In this document: positions 52,719 through 62,757 of the stretch, in pieces
Position numbering within the stretch: position 1 is the stretch's first letter
Layout: every line of letters starts with the position of its first letter
Assembly (NCBI GenBank): GCA_047621665.1
Contig: JBLHMB010000005.1
Location: 47,620-111,619 of the forward strand
Length of the DNA stretch: 64,000 bases
Origin: Actimicrobium sp047621665
GTDB lineage: Bacteria; Pseudomonadota; Gammaproteobacteria; Burkholderiales; Burkholderiaceae_D
Reading direction: 5' to 3'
Translations under genes and position numbers: made by a program
Notes under the pieces: model-generated
Databases searched by the model: none
Told to the model about the DNA's origin: nothing
The model's input: only the letters and a program-made list of their open reading frames with translations

Positions 52719-55700
52719 TTATCCTTCCAGCGTCATCAGGCTGGCATTGCCACCAGCTGCTGTCGTGTTGATGCATGTGGCCCGCTCAGCAACCAATCGC
52801 CACAAGGGAATGGAAACGCCGGCAGAGGTCTCTATTAATGGCACGAGCGCGCCATCCCGAGCGGCAAGTGATTTGCGAATATCTGCAACCAGCAACATAT
52901 CAACCAATGCAATTTGTAATGGCCGGCTTTCATCGCCGATTTCATCCATCTGCTTTATTGCCGATCGTATTGTTGGCGGCAAGCTGACAGGCAATAGTGT
53001 CAATGATGTTGATAACATAACTGGACTGTTCCCTGTAGCAAGAACAGCAATTAGCTGGTTGAGCAAACTGGAAACGTTGGGTGCCAAACAGAGGACATCG
53101 CCACGAGCGGCAAACAACAAAGTATTGCGTTCACCTGTTGGGCCTGGTAACACCAATACCTTGCCAAGTAGGCTGTTGCATGCGTAGCGCTTACCCAAAT
53201 CAGACACAATATCGTGGCCATGTGCGCTGGCCCATTCCAGCAACACCTTCAATGCAGGTACATTTACGGTGTCTTTATCGCTCTCGACGACATGAGTACC
53301 TTGCTTGCATTCCGCAGTACGTTGCAATCGTTTCAGATAGAGCGGGCCGCCAGCTTTCGGCCCGGTACCTGATTTACCCTCTCCGCCAAAAGGCTGTACG
53401 CCAACAACTGCACCGACGATATTTCGATTAACGTAGACATTTCCGACATGAATGCGGTTACGGATAAAGTCGATGGTTTCGTCAATACGCGAATGGATGC
53501 CAATCGTCAGGCCGTATCCGGTTGCGTTAATGGCATCGACCATTTGTGGCAAATCTTTGCGTTGATAACGTAAGACGTGCAATACGGGACCGAATACTTC
53601 TTTGGTTAGTTCCGATAACGAATTTATCTCGATAATTGTAGGGGGGACAAAGGTCCCGTAGTGTGTTTCTTCCGGTAGCGGCAGTTGAAAAATCGAACGT
53701 GCCGTTTTTTTCATGTGTTCAATATGCGCTAGCAAACCATCTCTTGCCTCGGTGTCAATAACAGGACCAATATCGGTTGCCAATCGATCCGGATTGCCTA
53801 CGGCGAGTTCATGCATTGCCCCTTTCAGCATTGCCAATGTTTTGTCAGCGATTTCCTCTTGAAGACACAATATTCTGAGCGCCGAACAACGTTGTCCGGC
53901 GCTATCAAATGCGGAACTGATGACGTCCTGCACGACTTGCTCGGTTAGCGCGCTGGAGTCAACAATCATCGTGTTCTGTCCACCCGTTTCGGCAATTAAC
54001 GCGATACCGGTGCTTTCAACCAATGCGCGTTTCGCCAACGTTCGGTTAATCAGTTGTGCAACGCTGGTTGATCCCGTGAAAATAACGCCTTGCGTACGAT
54101 AGTCTCCAACTAGCAAGGCACCAATACTTTCGCCTTTTCCCGGAAGATATTGCAGCACTGCACGTGGCACGCCGGCTTCATGCAGGAGTTGTATTGCACG
54201 GTATGCGATTAACGTGGTTTGTTCTGCCGGTTTTGCAAGGACGACGTTGCCGGCAGCAAGTGCCGCACTGATTTGACCGGTAAAAATCGCCAGCGGAAAA
54301 TTCCACGGACTGATGCAAACTACCGGGCCAAGTGCCAGCGTAGTAGGTGCTTCGGTAATGATGCGGGCGGCGTAATAGCGTAAAAAATCGACGGCTTCCC
54401 GCACTTCGGCAAGTGCGTTTGGTAACGACTTTCCTGCTTCGCGAATAGCTATGGCCATCAATTCCAGTCGGTGCAATTCGAACAGGTCCGCTGCGCGAAA
54501 AAGAATGGTTGCACGATCTGACGGAGCCACAGCTTGCCATTCGGCAGCGTGCGCATGTGCGGTGTTTAAAGCGGTATCGGCATCGGTGTCGTTGGCTTCA
54601 ACTACTGATCCCACTTGATCACGCCGGTCGGCCGGGTTATTGACTGGTAGCGACGCGTGATGGCTAACCGTCGAAGCCAGCAACGGTAACGCATGCCATT
54701 GCTGGCTACCGAAACGGCAAAAAGCCAGATCTACCTTAGCCAGTTCTTCTTCGTTACTTAGATCGATGCCGGAAGAATTCACACGCTCGTTACCGAACAT
54801 GGCGCAAGGTAGGTCGATACTCTTGTGCGGAATGCCGCCAAGTTCCCGTGCATCGTCCATAGGGTTTGCGATCAATGCGTCCACCGGCACATTCGCATCG
54901 ACAATTTGGTTGACGAACGACGAATTAGCGCCGTTTTCCAGTAAGCGTCTCACCAGGTACGCAAGCAATGTTTGATGCGAACCTACCGGTGCATAAATAC
55001 GGCAAGGCTTGTCTAGATTTTCTTTACCCACTACCTGGTCATACAAGGTCTCGCCCATGCCATGGAGGCACTGGAATTCATAGTCGTGTACTCCGCGAGC
55101 TTTTGCTGACGTATAAATGGCAGACAGCGTTTGCGCATTATGGGTAGCAAATTGCGGATACAACACGTCGCTGGCCCCAAGTAATTTTTCAGCGCATACC
55201 AAATAAGACACGTCGGTATATACCTTACGTGTGTACACCGGATAACCAGACATTCCATCAACCTGAGCACGTTTTATTTCTGCATCCCAGTAAGCACCTT
55301 TGACCAACCGCACCATTAATTTTCGTCCACTACGACGCGCTAAATCAATCAGGTAGTCGATTACAAACGGGCAGCGTTTTTGATACGCCTGCACCACAAA
55401 GCCTATTCCGTCGTAGCCTGCCAGATCTGGATCATGGGCTAATACTTCCATCAAATCGAGCGAAAGCTCAAGGCGGTCTGCCTCTTCTGCATCAATATTC
55501 AGGCCTATGTCATACGATTTAGCTAGCAGCAAAAGACTTTGTAAACGGGGTAATAATTCGGTCATTACCCGTTCGTGCTGGGCACGGCAATAGCGAGGAT
55601 GCAATGCCGATAATTTCACCGAAATTCCAGGTCCTTTGCGTATTCCCCTACCTGCCGATGCCCGCCCTATTGCATGAATTGCTTTTTCGTAGGACTGTAA

Positions 55701-56396
55701 ATATTTATCAGCATCCTCGGCCGTGAGCGCGGCTTCGCCCAACATGTCGTACGAATATTGATAGCCGCGGGCCTCGTTTTCACGGCTATTTTTTAAAGCG
55801 TCATCAATGGTTTGACCGGTCACGAACTGATTGCCCAGCATGCGCATCGCCAGATCCACGCCTTTGCGAATCAAGGGTTCGCCACCTTTCGCAATTAGCC
55901 GGGTTAAAGCCGACCCGAGACCTTGTTCGCTATTGCTACTTACTAATTTGCCAGTTACTAGCAGGCCCCAGGTAGCAGCATTCACAAACAGCGAGGGGGA
56001 AACGCCAAGGTGTTTGCGCCAATCACCACGACTAATTTTGTCGGCAATCAATCGATCTGCAGTTTGATAATCGGGAATGCGCAACAACGCTTCTGCCAAA
56101 CACATCAGGGCGATTCCTTCATCAGATGACAGCGAAAATTCGTGCATCAGTGCGTCGACACCGGAGGCGCGTGTGCGCTTCTCCCGTACGGCAACAACAA
56201 GTCGCTTTGCCAGCTCCGTGGTTTTCGCTGTCAATGCGGTATCCTTGGTAACTTGCTCAGTTAGCCAACTTACTGCTTGCTGTTCATCAAGCCGGTATGC
56301 GGCTGTAATCTTCTCGCGTAGTAATGAAGTAGGAAGATGCATTTCAGCATGTAAAGCTGAAAAAGTGGAGTCAGTAAATACTGCAGAAGAAATCAT
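52719..56396 (-). CDS. putA: Bifunctional proline dehydrogenase / P5C dehydrogenase
   Basis: This 1,225-residue enzyme starts at 56396 (MISSAVFTDSTFSALHAE); a 16-residue in-frame leader is unlikely. Proline dehydrogenase barrel: KLSALHPRY near 270, MVRLVKGAYWDAEIKRAQ near 385, YPQFATHNAQT near 425. P5C dehydrogenase: SPWNFPLAIFTGQISAALAAG, FTGSTSVAQLI, catalytic Cys in SAGQRCSALRIL. The C-terminal ~200 residues are the extra ALDH-like domain of long PutA. The N-terminal ribbon-helix-helix of E. coli PutA is absent, so it should not repress its own gene. It converts proline to glutamate at the membrane. Confidence 0.95.
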   Translation of the reverse strand: MISSAVFTDSTFSALHAEMHLPTSLLREKITAAYRLDEQQAVSWLTEQVTKDTALTAKTTELAKRLVVAVREKRTRASGVDALMHEFSLSSDEGIALMCLAEALLRIPDYQTADRLIADKISRGDWRKHLGVSPSLFVNAATWGLLVTGKLVSSNSEQGLGSALTRLIAKGGEPLIRKGVDLAMRMLGNQFVTGQTIDDALKNSRENEARGYQYSYDMLGEAALTAEDADKYLQSYEKAIHAIGRASAGRGIRKGPGISVKLSALHPRYCRAQHERVMTELLPRLQSLLLLAKSYDIGLNIDAEEADRLELSLDLMEVLAHDPDLAGYDGIGFVVQAYQKRCPFVIDYLIDLARRSGRKLMVRLVKGAYWDAEIKRAQVDGMSGYPVYTRKVYTDVSYLVCAEKLLGASDVLYPQFATHNAQTLSAIYTSAKARGVHDYEFQCLHGMGETLYDQVVGKENLDKPCRIYAPVGSHQTLLAYLVRRLLENGANSSFVNQIVDANVPVDALIANPMDDARELGGIPHKSIDLPCAMFGNERVNSSGIDLSNEEELAKVDLAFCRFGSQQWHALPLLASTVSHHASLPVNNPADRRDQVGSVVEANDTDADTALNTAHAHAAEWQAVAPSDRATILFRAADLFELHRLELMAIAIREAGKSLPNALAEVREAVDFLRYYAARIITEAPTTLALGPVVCISPWNFPLAIFTGQISAALAAGNVVLAKPAEQTTLIAYRAIQLLHEAGVPRAVLQYLPGKGESIGALLVGDYRTQGVIFTGSTSVAQLINRTLAKRALVESTGIALIAETGGQNTMIVDSSALTEQVVQDVISSAFDSAGQRCSALRILCLQEEIADKTLAMLKGAMHELAVGNPDRLATDIGPVIDTEARDGLLAHIEHMKKTARSIFQLPLPEETHYGTFVPPTIIEINSLSELTKEVFGPVLHVLRYQRKDLPQMVDAINATGYGLTIGIHSRIDETIDFIRNRIHVGNVYVNRNIVGAVVGVQPFGGEGKSGTGPKAGGPLYLKRLQRTAECKQGTHVVESDKDTVNVPALKVLLEWASAHGHDIVSDLGKRYACNSLLGKVLVLPGPTGERNTLLFAARGDVLCLAPNVSSLLNQLIAVLATGNSPVMLSTSLTLLPVSLPPTIRSAIKQMDEIGDESRPLQIALVDMLLVADIRKSLAARDGALVPLIETSAGVSIPLWRLVAERATCINTTAAGGNASLMTLEG

Positions 56397-56586
56397 AGTT
56401 TGCTCGGCATCACGTAACGGGTGAATGAAATGGCACAAAAGCAATTTTTACTAACTATTGCTTGTTTCCTGATATTCGATTGTATGTGCGATAGCCTCGC
56501 ATTAATTCTGGTATTACCGACTACTATCAAAATTTTGTATTTGGTGAGAAAATTTAACCAAATAAAATTCTTACCTGAGATTTGCA

Positions 56587-57045
56587 ATGTTAGACAAAAT
56601 AAGCAAAAAAATACTAAACGAGTTGCAAAATGACGGACGTATCAGCAATGTCGAGTTGTCGGCACGAGTTAACCTGTCGCCGGCAGCTTGTTTAGAGCGA
56701 GTTCGTAAATTGCACGAAGGCGGGTACATATTGGGTTACACCGCACAGCTCAATCCGCAATTGTTGGATGTTTCGTTGTTGGTGTTCATCGAAGTAGTAT
56801 TGGACCGTACTACGCCCGAGGTTTTCGATGCTTTCAAGCGCAGCGTCCAAATCATTCCTGAAGTGCTCGAATGCCATATGGTCGCAGGCGGGTTTGATTA
56901 CTTGGTCAAAGCAAGGGTTTGTGACATGAACGCTTATCGTGAATTTCTAGGAAAGTCACTTCTGCAATTGAAGGGTGTCCGTGAAACGCACACCTACGCG
57001 GTAATGGAAGAGGTCAAAAATACGACCAAGCTTCCTATTCGCTGA
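56587..57045 (+). CDS. Lrp/AsnC-family regulator, divergent from putA
   Basis: This 152-residue protein has an N-terminal HTH (MLDKISKKILNELQNDGRISNVELSARVNLSPAA region, recognition helix LSARVNLSPAACLERV) and a C-terminal RAM ligand domain (LECHMVAGGFDYLVKARV). It is divergently placed 190 bases from putA, which lacks its own DNA-binding domain; in Agrobacterium (PutR) and others an Lrp-type activator of putA sits in this place and responds to proline. That role is likely here by context. Confidence 0.92.
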   Translation: MLDKISKKILNELQNDGRISNVELSARVNLSPAACLERVRKLHEGGYILGYTAQLNPQLLDVSLLVFIEVVLDRTTPEVFDAFKRSVQIIPEVLECHMVAGGFDYLVKARVCDMNAYREFLGKSLLQLKGVRETHTYAVMEEVKNTTKLPIR

Positions 57046-57051
57046 TTAGTG

Positions 57052-58002
57052 TTACCGCCTTACCGTATCCCGTAGAAATGACTCATCTGTAATCGTGGTC
57101 ATGTGTTCGCGCAGCCATTTGTGAGAGGGGCTGCGGGCATCGCGTTCGTGCCAAAGCATGTCGACTTGCACCTGCGGTAAATCAAACGGCAATTCTTTTG
57201 CGATGAGTTCTCCTGTCATACCGGTTGATGCAATCAAATGGCGTGGGATGACAGTAAGTAAATCGGAATTTGCAACGACGCGTCCTGCTGTAAAAAAATG
57301 GTTAACGGTCAACAGAATTCGACGTTCCCGTCCTAACTGAGTCAACGTATCACTGACAATCCCATGCGCTCTGCCTGAGAAACTCACCAATAAATGTTTT
57401 GCTGCACAATATGAATCTAGGGTGAGTTCTTTTTTTGCCAATGGATGATGCTTGCGCATCACACAAGCGTATTGTCCTGAGTACAGTAATTCATGGCGTA
57501 TTGGCGTATCTGGCTCACCTGCTAGTTGTGCTACTACACCCGGGAAAAAACCAATTGCCAGATCGATATCTCCTCGCAAAAGCATTGGCCTCGGTTCACG
57601 GGTAGTTAAAGGTACCATCCTCACATTCACACGAGGAGCATCGCGCTCAATTGAGCGGACTAATGAAGGTAGCCAAAGCGCTGCAGTTGCATCAGCCATT
57701 GCCATTCGAAAAGTTGCTTGTGTCGTTGAGACGTCAAAACTTTGTGGTGCCATCGCGGCTTCCAGATCTGACAGAGCTCGTCGCACTGCTGGCCATAATT
57801 CATCGGCATGTGGTGTTGGCTTCACGCCGTGAGCAGTTCGGATAAGCAACTCGTCGCCAACTGAATCGCGCAGTCGCTTGAGTGCATTGGATACTGCAGG
57901 TTGCGTCATCGCAAGTCGATTTGCAGCACGGGTTAGATTTCTCTCGCTCATCACAGCATCGAAAACGCGCAGCAAATTCAGATCAAGGGTGAGGAAGCTC
58001 AT
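57052..58002 (-). CDS. LysR-family transcriptional regulator
   Basis: This 316-residue protein has the HTH MSERNLTRAANRLAMTQPAV region followed by SNALKRLRDSVGDELLIR. The effector domain has the LysR substrate-binding pattern (FRMAMADATAALWLPSL). It is convergent with the Lrp gene (6-base gap) and divergent from the small membrane-protein gene at 58163, its most probable target or neighbour; the target is not certain. Confidence 0.9.
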   Translation of the reverse strand: MSFLTLDLNLLRVFDAVMSERNLTRAANRLAMTQPAVSNALKRLRDSVGDELLIRTAHGVKPTPHADELWPAVRRALSDLEAAMAPQSFDVSTTQATFRMAMADATAALWLPSLVRSIERDAPRVNVRMVPLTTREPRPMLLRGDIDLAIGFFPGVVAQLAGEPDTPIRHELLYSGQYACVMRKHHPLAKKELTLDSYCAAKHLLVSFSGRAHGIVSDTLTQLGRERRILLTVNHFFTAGRVVANSDLLTVIPRHLIASTGMTGELIAKELPFDLPQVQVDMLWHERDARSPSHKWLREHMTTITDESFLRDTVRR

Positions 58003-58162
58003 CAGTTCTGACAGTCAGTGGGAAATGGTAATAAAACGTCGTTATCAACTTGATTTCATTCATAAAAAGTATAACTGATATGTGAAATTGGAATTGGATT
58101 AATAACGGCCATATCTTGCATACTGCAGTGCAACATATCACCCATATTTACCGAGGTCCACC

Positions 58163-58480
58163 ATGTCCATTTTGGCCATAGCATTTCCCGCTCAATCAGC
58201 AATACCCGTAGCACAAGTCATTACGGGCTCGATCATTGCGTCAGCACGACCTCTGCTAGGTCTGGGCATTTTAGTTACCTTTGTACTAATTTTTAAGCCT
58301 TTGCTGCTTGGGTTGCTCCGTGCAAGTTTTCTGGCACTGAAACCGCGCCAGTCACTCGAGCAACGCTCGATTCGCAGTCATTTACGCAGCATGCTTATTT
58401 TAAATCGTATGGCGAGGGATCTTGAAATTTCTCAGCCGAATATGGCATCAGAGTTACGAGCGGTTGCTTCACGCGACTGA
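58163..58480 (+). CDS. Small membrane protein of unknown function
   Basis: This is a 105-residue product with a GAGG Shine-Dalgarno-like site 8 bases before the ATG. Residues 1-25 could be a signal-anchor, residues ~30-55 (LLGLGILVTFVLIFKPLLLGLL) form a membrane helix, and the tail is basic, with QSLEQRSIRSHLRSM. I recognise no family. It is divergent from the LysR gene. Confidence 0.65.
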   Translation: MSILAIAFPAQSAIPVAQVITGSIIASARPLLGLGILVTFVLIFKPLLLGLLRASFLALKPRQSLEQRSIRSHLRSMLILNRMARDLEISQPNMASELRAVASRD

Positions 58481-58862
58481 GTTGATCAGTCCTGATATTC
58501 AAATTCGCGAGAATGAGTGCTATGAAAAAAATAATATCGAAACCGATGGTCGATTACTTTACGATTCCTTCCCTAGCCTCGTTGACCAGAAATATTGTTG
58601 TCGCCTTTCCGGGTAACACCTTACCGCGATGCGCCGTGGGATTGTCAACGGCGGATATTTCTGATGTATCAAATCGGACAGCCGCCCGCCACGGCTTAAT
58701 AATTAGGAAAAATCGACGATAAATTGTAACCAGGTAAAGTTGTTATCCACTTGAATCAGCAATAAAAATTTTTGCACCATAGACATATGCTGAGTGGAAT
58801 ACCTAAATAAAAAACGCAATTGGATAACCATATTGCGTTTTTTTATGCAAACAGCTACGTCA
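58481..58862. other. Intergenic region with a strong terminator
   Basis: These 382 bases hold a 69-codon plus-strand frame (58513-58722) with no good ribosome site or family likeness, which I did not accept, and a bidirectional terminator at 58808-58844: AAAAAACGCAAT and ATTGCGTTTTTT around TGGATAACCAT. The terminator lies just after the pckG stop. Confidence 0.6.
58808..58844. terminator. Bidirectional intrinsic terminator downstream of pckG
   Basis: A stem of AAAACGCAAT / ATTGCGTTTT has A runs on one side and T runs on the other. On the minus strand it lies about 20-55 bases after the pckG stop codon. Confidence 0.85.
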
Positions 58863-60719
58863 TCAATCCACCAGTCGTTCTTCGAGTTTGTTTCTTGCAT
58901 CTGCCAGCTCTTGCGGTAGATGGTGATGGAGTTTGTCGAATAACTCTGTGTGTAACTTCAATTCGTCCCTCCATGCCACTACGTCGATCGAAGTAATCTG
59001 GTCGAATTGTTCCACCGAAAAATCGATACCATCCCAATTCAGGTCTGCATAGCGTGGGGTCGTGCCAAATATATGTTCCACTCCGTCTGCTTTTTGTTCG
59101 ATCCGATCCAGCATCCACTTCAAGACACGCATGTTGTCCCCGAAACCTGGCCAGACGAATTTGCCTTCGCTATCAGTACGAAACCAGTTGACGCAAAAAA
59201 TATTTGGTAAGGTTGCGCCAGTAGCGGCCAATTTCTTACCTATATCCAGCCAATGCTGGAAATAATCACTCATGTTGTAACCAATAAATGGCAGCATAGC
59301 GAATGGATCTCGACGAACTACACCCATTTTCCCTGTTGCTGCGGCGGTGGTTTCTGATCCCATCGTCGCTGCCATATACACACCTTCGATCCAGTTACGT
59401 GCTTCTGTGACGAGTGGCACGGTAGTTGAACGGCGGCCGCCGAATATAAATGCCGATATAGGTACGCCAGCCGGGTCGTCCCAAGCCTCATCAATTACTG
59501 GATTCCGGGTAGCTGCCACGGTAAATCTTGCATTGGGATGCGCTGCTTTGCGGCCGGTTTCTTTACTAATTTCAGGTGTCCAGTCATTGCCTTGCCAGTC
59601 GATCAGATGCGCAGGTGCTTGCTTGGTCAGGCCTTCCCACCAGACATCGCCATCATCGGTTAGTGCGACATTAGTAAATATCGTATCGCTGACCATTGAT
59701 GCCATGCAATTGAAGTTAGTTTTCTGATTAGTGCCCGGTGCCACGCCAAAATAGCCCGCTTCCGGGTTAATTGCATACAAACGACCGTCTTCACCCGGCT
59801 TGATCCACGCGATATCGTCACCGATTGTAGTAACCTTCCATTTCTCAAATCCGGCTGGTGGAATCATCATTGCAAAATTAGTTTTTCCACAGGCGGACGG
59901 AAATGCTGCAGCTACATAATGTTTTTTTCCTTCCGGTGATTCAACACCTAGGATCAACATGTGCTCTGCCAGCCATCCATGGGCGCGTCCCATGCTCGAT
60001 GCAATACGTAATGCGAAACATTTTTTGCCAAGCAAAGCATTGCCTCCATAACCGGATCCATATGACCAAATTTCCCGCGTCTCAGGGAAATGCACAATAT
60101 ATTTTGTCGGATTGCACGGCCAAGCCATGCTCTTTTGGCCGGCTTCCAGTGGCGCGCCCACGGTATGTACGCAGGGAACGAATTCCCCATCAGTACCAAG
60201 AACCTCGAATACTGCTTTGCCCATTCGTGTCATCACACGCATATTGGCGACAACGTAAGGTGAGTCCGATAATTCCACACCTATATGCGCTATCGGTGAA
60301 CCCAGAGGACCCATCGAAAAAGGAATGACGTATAGAGTTCTCCCACGCATGCATCCATCGAAGAGCCCGTTGAGTGTTGTACGCATTTCAGCGGGCGGCA
60401 ACCAATTGTTGGTCGGGCCAGCATCTGCTTGATTGGCCGAACAAATAAAAGTGCGGTCTTCAACGCGTGCGACATCGCTGGGATCGGAGCACGCCAGATA
60501 GCTGTTTGGTCTTTTGCTCTGATTCAATTTTTTCATTGTGCCAGCGGCGACCATTTCAATGCAGAGTCGGTCGTATTCTTCTTGCGATCCATCACACCAG
60601 ACGATACGTGCTGGCCTGGTGAGTGAAGCTACCTCGGCAACCCAGTTGATTAACTCTTGCTGCTTAACATAAGACGGGGCGGTTATGCTGGCAAAGCCAC
60701 CCATAATGGGTTGATTCAT
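58863..60719 (-). CDS. pckG: Phosphoenolpyruvate carboxykinase (GTP)
   Basis: This protein has 618 residues from ATG at 60719 (MNQPIMGGFASITAPSYVK), with GGAGG 9 bases upstream. GTP-type PEPCK motifs: P-loop FPSACGKTNFAMM, FALRIASSMGRAHGWLAEHM upstream, and the Mn-binding residues in GDDIAWIKPGEDG. It interconverts oxaloacetate and PEP, the first committed gluconeogenesis step, which fits growth on proline or C3 acids from the nearby gene sets. It is monocistronic with its own terminator. Confidence 0.96.
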   Translation of the reverse strand: MNQPIMGGFASITAPSYVKQQELINWVAEVASLTRPARIVWCDGSQEEYDRLCIEMVAAGTMKKLNQSKRPNSYLACSDPSDVARVEDRTFICSANQADAGPTNNWLPPAEMRTTLNGLFDGCMRGRTLYVIPFSMGPLGSPIAHIGVELSDSPYVVANMRVMTRMGKAVFEVLGTDGEFVPCVHTVGAPLEAGQKSMAWPCNPTKYIVHFPETREIWSYGSGYGGNALLGKKCFALRIASSMGRAHGWLAEHMLILGVESPEGKKHYVAAAFPSACGKTNFAMMIPPAGFEKWKVTTIGDDIAWIKPGEDGRLYAINPEAGYFGVAPGTNQKTNFNCMASMVSDTIFTNVALTDDGDVWWEGLTKQAPAHLIDWQGNDWTPEISKETGRKAAHPNARFTVAATRNPVIDEAWDDPAGVPISAFIFGGRRSTTVPLVTEARNWIEGVYMAATMGSETTAAATGKMGVVRRDPFAMLPFIGYNMSDYFQHWLDIGKKLAATGATLPNIFCVNWFRTDSEGKFVWPGFGDNMRVLKWMLDRIEQKADGVEHIFGTTPRYADLNWDGIDFSVEQFDQITSIDVVAWRDELKLHTELFDKLHHHLPQELADARNKLEERLVD

Positions 60720-61011
60720 GAAGTAAGACCTCCAATACCAATAAAGAAATCTGTTCCGCGTTCGATCGATGAAATAATGATCTTTTCGTGAAATCAGGGA
60801 TAAAAACAACCATGCGGCTGGCTACACGGCACCATGCCGTAATGGCATGAGACTTATAAGAAATTGCAACAAAAATGACAATAAAGTGTACACCTGAGAT
60901 TTGTCAGCGCCGGTGATTTACAACAAAAAAGTAGTGATAAAAGGATAAATTTTGTAGTAAAAAATTTGAGATTTCACTTTTATCGTTATTTCACGACTTC
61001 TTCACTATCTT

Positions 61012-61992
61012 ATGAAAATTGCCATTCTTGATGATTATCAAGATCGAGTTCGTCATCTAGACTGTTTTAAATTACTTGCTGGTCACGATGTGAGGATATT
61101 CAACCATTCGGCGCGCGGACTCGGACAACTGGCAATTCGTCTTGCCAGTTTTGACGCGCTAGTTTTGATTCACGAGCGGACCAGTATGCCAGCGGCGCTA
61201 CTTAACAAATTGCCACGTCTTAAATTAATCGTGCAGACAGGCTCGGTGAGCGGCCACATCGATCTTGTTGCTGCGGCGAAAAACGGAATTACGATTGTCG
61301 AAGGAAGCAATGACCCAACGGCACCTGCTGAGTTGACCTGGGCATTAATCATGGCATCGATGCGTCGGATACCTGATTACACATCAAATTTAAGGGATGG
61401 TTTATGGCAAACCGTATCGACTGCACCGGAAAAAAATTTGCTTGGACGTGTACTTAGCGGCCAAACATTGGGAATTTGGGGCTATGGAAAAGTTGGCCGG
61501 CTAGTTGCGGGCTTTGGCAAGGCCTTCGGCATGTCTGTTCTAGTATGGGGAAGTTGTGTTAGCCGCGCTTCGGCGTTCGACGCTGGTTTTGAGGTCGCAA
61601 CCTCAAAAAGAGAGCTTTTTGCTCGCGCCGATGTGCTTTCCCTACATTTGCGGCTGGGCGGGACTACTCTTGGCTGCGTGACTTTTGCTGACCTTGCAGC
61701 TATGAAAAGTTCGGCATTGCTGGTCAATACCAGCCATGCGGAATTGCTAGTAACGGGTGCGCTTCAGCAAGCGCTGGTTGCAGGTTGTATCGGGTATGTT
61801 GCATTGGATGTTTTTGACGCAGAGCCATTACCCGTAACATCGCCGCTACTGCAATACTCCAATGTCCTTGCCTCACCTCACCTCGGTTTTGTCGAAGAAC
61901 ATAGCTATGAGTTACTTTTTAGTATGGCTTTTCAGAATATTGTCGATTTTTTTGCTGGCGTACCTCGCAACGTAGTGACATTGCCAGATTGA
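61012..61992 (+). CDS. D-isomer-specific 2-hydroxyacid dehydrogenase-like protein, catalytic Arg replaced
   Basis: This 326-residue protein has an N-terminal catalytic lobe (MKIAILDDYQDRVRHLDCF), then an NAD-binding Rossmann lobe with LGIWGYGKVGRLVAGFG near 150. Of the usual catalytic trio, Glu is in DVFDAEPL and His in ASPHLGF, but the Arg of the NTSR(A/G) motif is a His here (NTSHAELL). It is transcribed away from pckG. Since Arg binds and activates the substrate carboxylate, activity may be altered or lost, or the substrate different. Confidence 0.88.
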   Translation: MKIAILDDYQDRVRHLDCFKLLAGHDVRIFNHSARGLGQLAIRLASFDALVLIHERTSMPAALLNKLPRLKLIVQTGSVSGHIDLVAAAKNGITIVEGSNDPTAPAELTWALIMASMRRIPDYTSNLRDGLWQTVSTAPEKNLLGRVLSGQTLGIWGYGKVGRLVAGFGKAFGMSVLVWGSCVSRASAFDAGFEVATSKRELFARADVLSLHLRLGGTTLGCVTFADLAAMKSSALLVNTSHAELLVTGALQQALVAGCIGYVALDVFDAEPLPVTSPLLQYSNVLASPHLGFVEEHSYELLFSMAFQNIVDFFAGVPRNVVTLPD

Positions 61993-61995
61993 CCG

Positions 61996-62757
61996 TTAAT
62001 CCGGCAACGTATCGCTGGATGCTTTTAAGTATTGCGTCATGGTGCTGCCATCAATCAGGTTGCCACCATGATTCCATAACTTTGCCCATCCCGGTGGCCA
62101 TGGCACTGGCGGCCCTGAATACTGTTGGATTCCGCTACGTACAGGTATGATCGGTACGCCAAGCGGTACAGGGTTATCACGGTGATTGCAGCTCAAACTG
62201 AACGTGTAGTGAGGTAGTAACAAATCACAAGTCCGTGCGAACCAATCCGTGTGATCTTCGTCTCTGCCCAGTGCTTGCGCCAGACCTTGCGGGTCAAAGC
62301 GTGCAAGTGCATCAACAAGCTCGGCGGCACTCGCACCCGGTGCATCCCCCCAGCCCATTACCGGATTGAAGTTATAGTCGGCACCAGATCCGTACCATCC
62401 TTCTCGCCAAGACCGTTGCATCCAGTTTCGTGGTCCGCAAAATAGTTGCCAGCGCCAATGCATACCAGACGGTTTTGGCCAGTTATATAAATACAAGCGT
62501 TGATACCCCGCTTGATGCAACTCCCGCATCATTGCCATCAGCCGCGCCTGTGGCATTCGGTCCGGAGGGGCTCGCCGAAACAAAATGGGTTCCCCATCGG
62601 CATGCTGGATCTCATCGGAGGAGAGATTCAGATCAAGGGTTCTGGCTTCGCTACCAAAACGGGCAGCGATCCATCCTGTCAGCAAATTGACCGTGACAAT
62701 GACACCGTAGCCACGATGACGGTGAAAAATGACGGTGCCAGGAGCAACAGGTTTCAT
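61996..62757 (-). CDS. Hypothetical protein
   Basis: This is a 253-residue soluble protein with no family that I know. The N-terminal ~60 residues (PGTVIFHRHRGYGVIVTVN, then ARFGSEARTLDLN) look like a small beta barrel of SH3/CarD-like kind. The rest is rich in Trp and Pro (MHWRWQLFCGPRNWMQRSW; PPVPWPPGWAKLWNHGG), unusual for a bacterial protein. It is convergent with the dehydrogenase, with three bases between stop codons. Confidence 0.7.
   Translation of the reverse strand: MKPVAPGTVIFHRHRGYGVIVTVNLLTGWIAARFGSEARTLDLNLSSDEIQHADGEPILFRRAPPDRMPQARLMAMMRELHQAGYQRLYLYNWPKPSGMHWRWQLFCGPRNWMQRSWREGWYGSGADYNFNPVMGWGDAPGASAAELVDALARFDPQGLAQALGRDEDHTDWFARTCDLLLPHYTFSLSCNHRDNPVPLGVPIIPVRSGIQQYSGPPVPWPPGWAKLWNHGGNLIDGSTMTQYLKASSDTLPD

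Noticed and set aside
58513..58722. 69-codon plus-strand reading frame
   Set aside because: No convincing Shine-Dalgarno, no recognisable family and odd composition; left as intergenic.
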